Assembly: GCA_021464245.1 (NCBI GenBank)
Contig: JADCRB010000111.1
Span: 124,001-188,000, forward strand
Source: Carallia brachiata
Lineage: Eukaryota > Streptophyta > Magnoliopsida > Malpighiales > Rhizophoraceae
DNA length: 64,000 nucleotides
Direction: 5' to 3'
Part shown: positions 60,780 through 64,000 of the stretch, piece after piece
Position numbering within the stretch: position 1 is the stretch's first letter
Layout: every line of letters begins with the position of its first letter
The notes under the pieces: model-generated
Seen by the model: the letters and a program-made list of their open reading frames with translations, nothing else
Told to the model about the DNA's origin: nothing
Database searches by the model: none
Made by a program: the position numbers and the translations under genes

Positions 60780-61540
60780 AGTGCAAAACCAGCTATGAAG
60801 AGATACACTGCAAACCTGACTCAAAATTATAAGTACTATCACAATAACAGGAGCTCAGTTGCAGCTTCAGAGCTCGAAAAATGCTGACCATTTATAAGAA
60901 TAAATGTGAAAATTTAGGATGTAAGCCAATAATTACAGACAATTACAAGCAAATGGTTTTTGCATTGAAAAAGACCACATTATTCTTTGTGGTCAAAGAA
61001 TGACTAGCTCAACAGTAATAAATAATAAACAAGATATACAACTGTACATGCTTGCTGTTCATACTTGGGCAATCTAAGTTTGCGAGTTTTGTATATATAA
61101 TCTGTCATATTTTATAAAGAGTCAGCGTAATTTTTCTTGACAGATCTGCGAAATGTTATTCTATTTTTCTCTTTTTTGACAAAAAAGACAAAAGATATAC
61201 AACTATAGATGCTTGGAACAATATGATTTAAAGTATAAACAATGCTAGCTAGTAGCATAGAAATGATCATTACTATTTTACAAAAAGCTTGTTCACATCG
61301 TATACGATATGTGCGTGTTAAGTGTTAACTAAGTCAAAAGGCTTGGACCCAAAAAAAAAAAATGTCAAAAGGGACAGCGAGGAAATTACAACAGAGCAAG
61401 TCCAGGAAGATCCCTTCAATGTTATGCTGGCAGCTTGCCAAATTGGTTCTTTCGGCTCCTTGCAGCATGCCCAAAAAGCCCATTCTTGCCCAACCAAAAA
61501 AAAAAAAAAAAATTGCCCATTCTGCCGGCCCAGATAATTT
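60780..61540 (-). promoter_or_regulatory. ABCB copy 2 promoter, conserved with copy 1
   Basis: On the minus strand, CTTATAAATGGTCAG (60884-60898) lies about 105-120 bp upstream of the ATG, and the W-box-containing AGTCATTCTTTGACCAC (about 60989-61005) lies further upstream. Both match copy 1. The ATTCTGCCGGCC phrase near 61517-61530 marks the far end of recognisable similarity. Confidence 0.6.
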
Positions 61541-64000
61541 CTATTAATTCGGTGATTCTTTTTGTGTTATTTCTCATTATTGTTTCTTATTAGTTATGCA
61601 AGAAATCTTCATGGCTAAAAATTTTGAGTTTAAATTTGACGGAAAAGAAGAAAAAGTTATGACAGAAAAAGCTGTAAAGTAAACCTTTTGAATGTTTCGT
61701 TAATAGCTTTTGTGAATAGAAATTTGTTAATTTTATTCTTTTTTTATAAATAAAATTAAATAATAATTTAATATCATTCAAGTGTTATATTTAATTTTTT
61801 ATTTAAATAGAGTCTATTTATTATATAATATAAAATTATAAATAAATTATACTCACTTAAAAAAATAAATAAATAAAAACCCCTGTTTTTTCTTTCACTA
61901 ATACTACGTTTAGCTCATGGTTTCAGGAAACCAAGCAATCCTCCAATTTGCCGTCCTCAAATCATTATTTCCTGTGTCGGGTACTTTACTTGGATGAGGA
62001 TTTTTAGTCTCGTAGCTGATCCCTTCAACCCATATTTTTTTTAATCAATTATTCTGACTAAGACTCCAACTTAAAATATAATAAAATATAATAAGATATA
62101 TATAATCGGTCCTCTTGAGAAGGGTGAGAATGGATACCTTCAACCTTTGTTGACATGGCTTCACGGGATGTACTAGAAAATTTTGTAAGTTAGAGCAACT
62201 TATTACCTTTTTTTTTTTTTTTGTTAACAGAACAAAAAAAGGTATTGTCAGCATATATGTTATAACATATGTAGATTAAAATTAGAGATTATTAGTTGAT
62301 CTCTTCGTTCAATTTTTTTATAAGGTAAACTCTTAATGTAAACACTGTTGGGTTTGCACAGGTTTTTTTTACACCCAATTTTAGTGTGAATGAGTTTTAA
62401 ATTTACTGTAATACTGTATCATAAATTCCCGTAAATTCTAAGGACAGCAAGAGGACTCAAACCTATCAAAGTAAGAGAAAGCATAGCGAGTTACCATGAA
62501 ACTACTACCTCCAATGACAAGAATATATTAGCTACATATACGTTTAAAAGAGATGCTATTATACTAAGAATTGTTAAAGGTTATTCAAAGTTTACATCTA
62601 AAAACATAAGTTTTTTAAATAAGAATAATTTTATTAATTCAACAAAAAAGCATTATAATGGTTGAACAAAATTTGACTCAAAATATTGATTACATTTTTT
62701 CAATTTAAAGATAATTTATGCAAAAGTTATGTTATGGACCCGTTAGTGTTATTTTCATATTTTCACAAAAAAAGCTAAAAAAGACCTTAATCTTAAGTGA
62801 ATCGATTTAATTTAAAATATCAAATTAAAAATAAACAAATAAATAAGAATTCAAATGGAATAAATAAAAAAAATATCACAAAATAGTATTTATCCACTAG
62901 TAAACTACAATTAAAAAAATATTTGTAAAAATTGTAAGAAATTATTTGACAAGAGATTTTCTTTCTTATCAAATTTTTTAAATGAGTGGGGGCAAAATTA
63001 ATTTTAATAGTTAGTCCCGAATTATAACAAGTATGACATGGTCACAAAAAGAAAATGTTTCGGATCTTTACTGTGGGGTCCGAATAAAACAACAAAATAT
63101 TACTATTTACTAGTAAAATACAACAAGATTAATATTTGTGCAAGTATTTTTATTTTTTAAAAAAAATTTAAAGAAAAATTTTTTTTTAGCGCATATCATA
63201 TAAGATTTGCATTTTTAAGTTTTAAAGTAATATCCATCTAATTTTATTGTTTCATGTTTTATCAATATGATTTTACATTATTAGTAAATAGTAGCATTTT
63301 ATTGTTTCATTCGGGTTATATATTTGGACTGCACACTTATATTGTGTTTGTATAAAATTCTCGAGAGAGAAAAAAGTGAGGGAGAGAAAAGTGAGAGAGA
63401 TGATTGGAAGAAAAAAAATATTTTCTATCATCTCTTATATTTAAGAAGATAAGAATGAGGAAGATTGTAAATTTTTTTATTTGAGAAAGATTTAAAAGTA
63501 AAGGTAAAGAAAATGAGACAGAGTTAAAAGGTGAAGAAAATAAAATGTATTAAAATGACAATTTATTTTTTATAATAAATTTTATTTAAATGCTTTATTT
63601 AGATAAAATTTTAGTTTTTAAATTATACAAGAGACAATTGAATTTTTTTAAAAAATTTAATAAAAATCAACAATTTTTTTCTCTCACTTTTTAAATATTT
63701 TTTAAATATTATAATTTATCCTAACTCTCTTATTTTTCTTTCTTTTTTCCTTTTCTCCTTTTCCAAATACAATGTTAAAATCCAAAATTGCGCTAAAAAA
63801 CAAAAAAAGTTGAGAGACCCTGTTGGAGACTGAAAACATATGGTCAAAAGTTAATCCTGTGTAATTTTGATGTCGACATATACTAAATCCATTGAAAATG
63901 TATGACAGCTTCAGCTAGGAGCAGACCCTTGCTTGAGTGACAAAAGTTTAGGAGGAAAAGAATTGTTCATATTTGAAGGTTAAGAGTCTTCACAGATTAT
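61541..64000. other. AT-rich intergenic DNA to the right edge
   Basis: No gene, RNA gene or bounded mobile element recognised. Poly(A)/poly(T) runs and short AT-rich ORFs only. A GAGA-rich stretch occurs at about 63362-63410. Confidence 0.55.

Noticed and set aside
1..64000. CRISPR arrays, operons, phage or plasmid features
   Set aside because: The window is plant nuclear DNA; the repeats seen are microsatellites, tandem duplications and transposons without regular spacer structure.

Overview
This is nuclear DNA from a flowering plant, most likely a dicot. Genes have many short GT-AG introns, UTRs and intergenic DNA are AT-rich, and the gene set is typically plant: a chloroplast SecA with a transit peptide, plant-type SEC23A, a DGAT3-like protein and ABCB4/21-type transporters. 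No organism can be named from sequence alone.

Layout from left to right. 1-950: probable 5' leader of a gene running leftward out of the window. 950-9228: gene-free DNA with local duplications, a SINE and a hAT-like element. 9229-15684 (-): chloroplast SECA1. 15685-17726: spacer with a ~0.8 kb fold-back. 17727-21967 (-): cytosolic-type prolyl-tRNA synthetase. 21968-25182: spacer with a SINE and a hairpin element. 25183-29138 (-): SEC23A of COPII. 29139-32897: spacer with the second hAT-like element. 32898-34260 (+): L-cysteine desulfhydrase (LCD). 34261-36985: spacer with a decayed LINE. 36986-38471 (-): DGAT3-like [2Fe-2S] protein. 39267-42467 (+): FAM192A/PIP30-type nuclear protein. 44234-49558 and 55614-60779 (both -): tandem full-size ABCB transporters, with a Harbinger-like element full of polypyrimidine and a third hAT-like element between them. 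60780-64000: conserved upstream region of the second ABCB, then AT-rich DNA.

The genes are housekeeping genes with separate roles (plastid protein import, translation, ER export, sulfur metabolism, lipid or Fe-S biology, membrane transport) and do not form a pathway. Their order is the interesting part. From memory, Arabidopsis carries SECA1-SEC23-ABCB-ABCB at At4g01800-01830 and ProRS-LCD-PIP30-ABCB at At3g62120-62150. This window holds both sets interleaved, as expected of an ancestral block later duplicated and reciprocally lost in Arabidopsis.

A second theme is technical. SEC23A, LCD and both ABCB genes are interrupted by about 17 apparent frameshifts. All are small deletions (sixteen of 1 base, one of 2) and I saw no nonsense substitutions. 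Restoring frame gives normal family lengths for LCD and SEC23A, so residual assembly errors are more likely than pseudogenes.

I found no convincing undescribed molecular system. The main novelties are a non-autonomous hAT-like family (three copies, each with perfect 8-bp target duplications), a Harbinger-like element hosting ~780 bp of pyrimidine tract, a large fold-back, and a 35-residue duplication in one ABCB linker.
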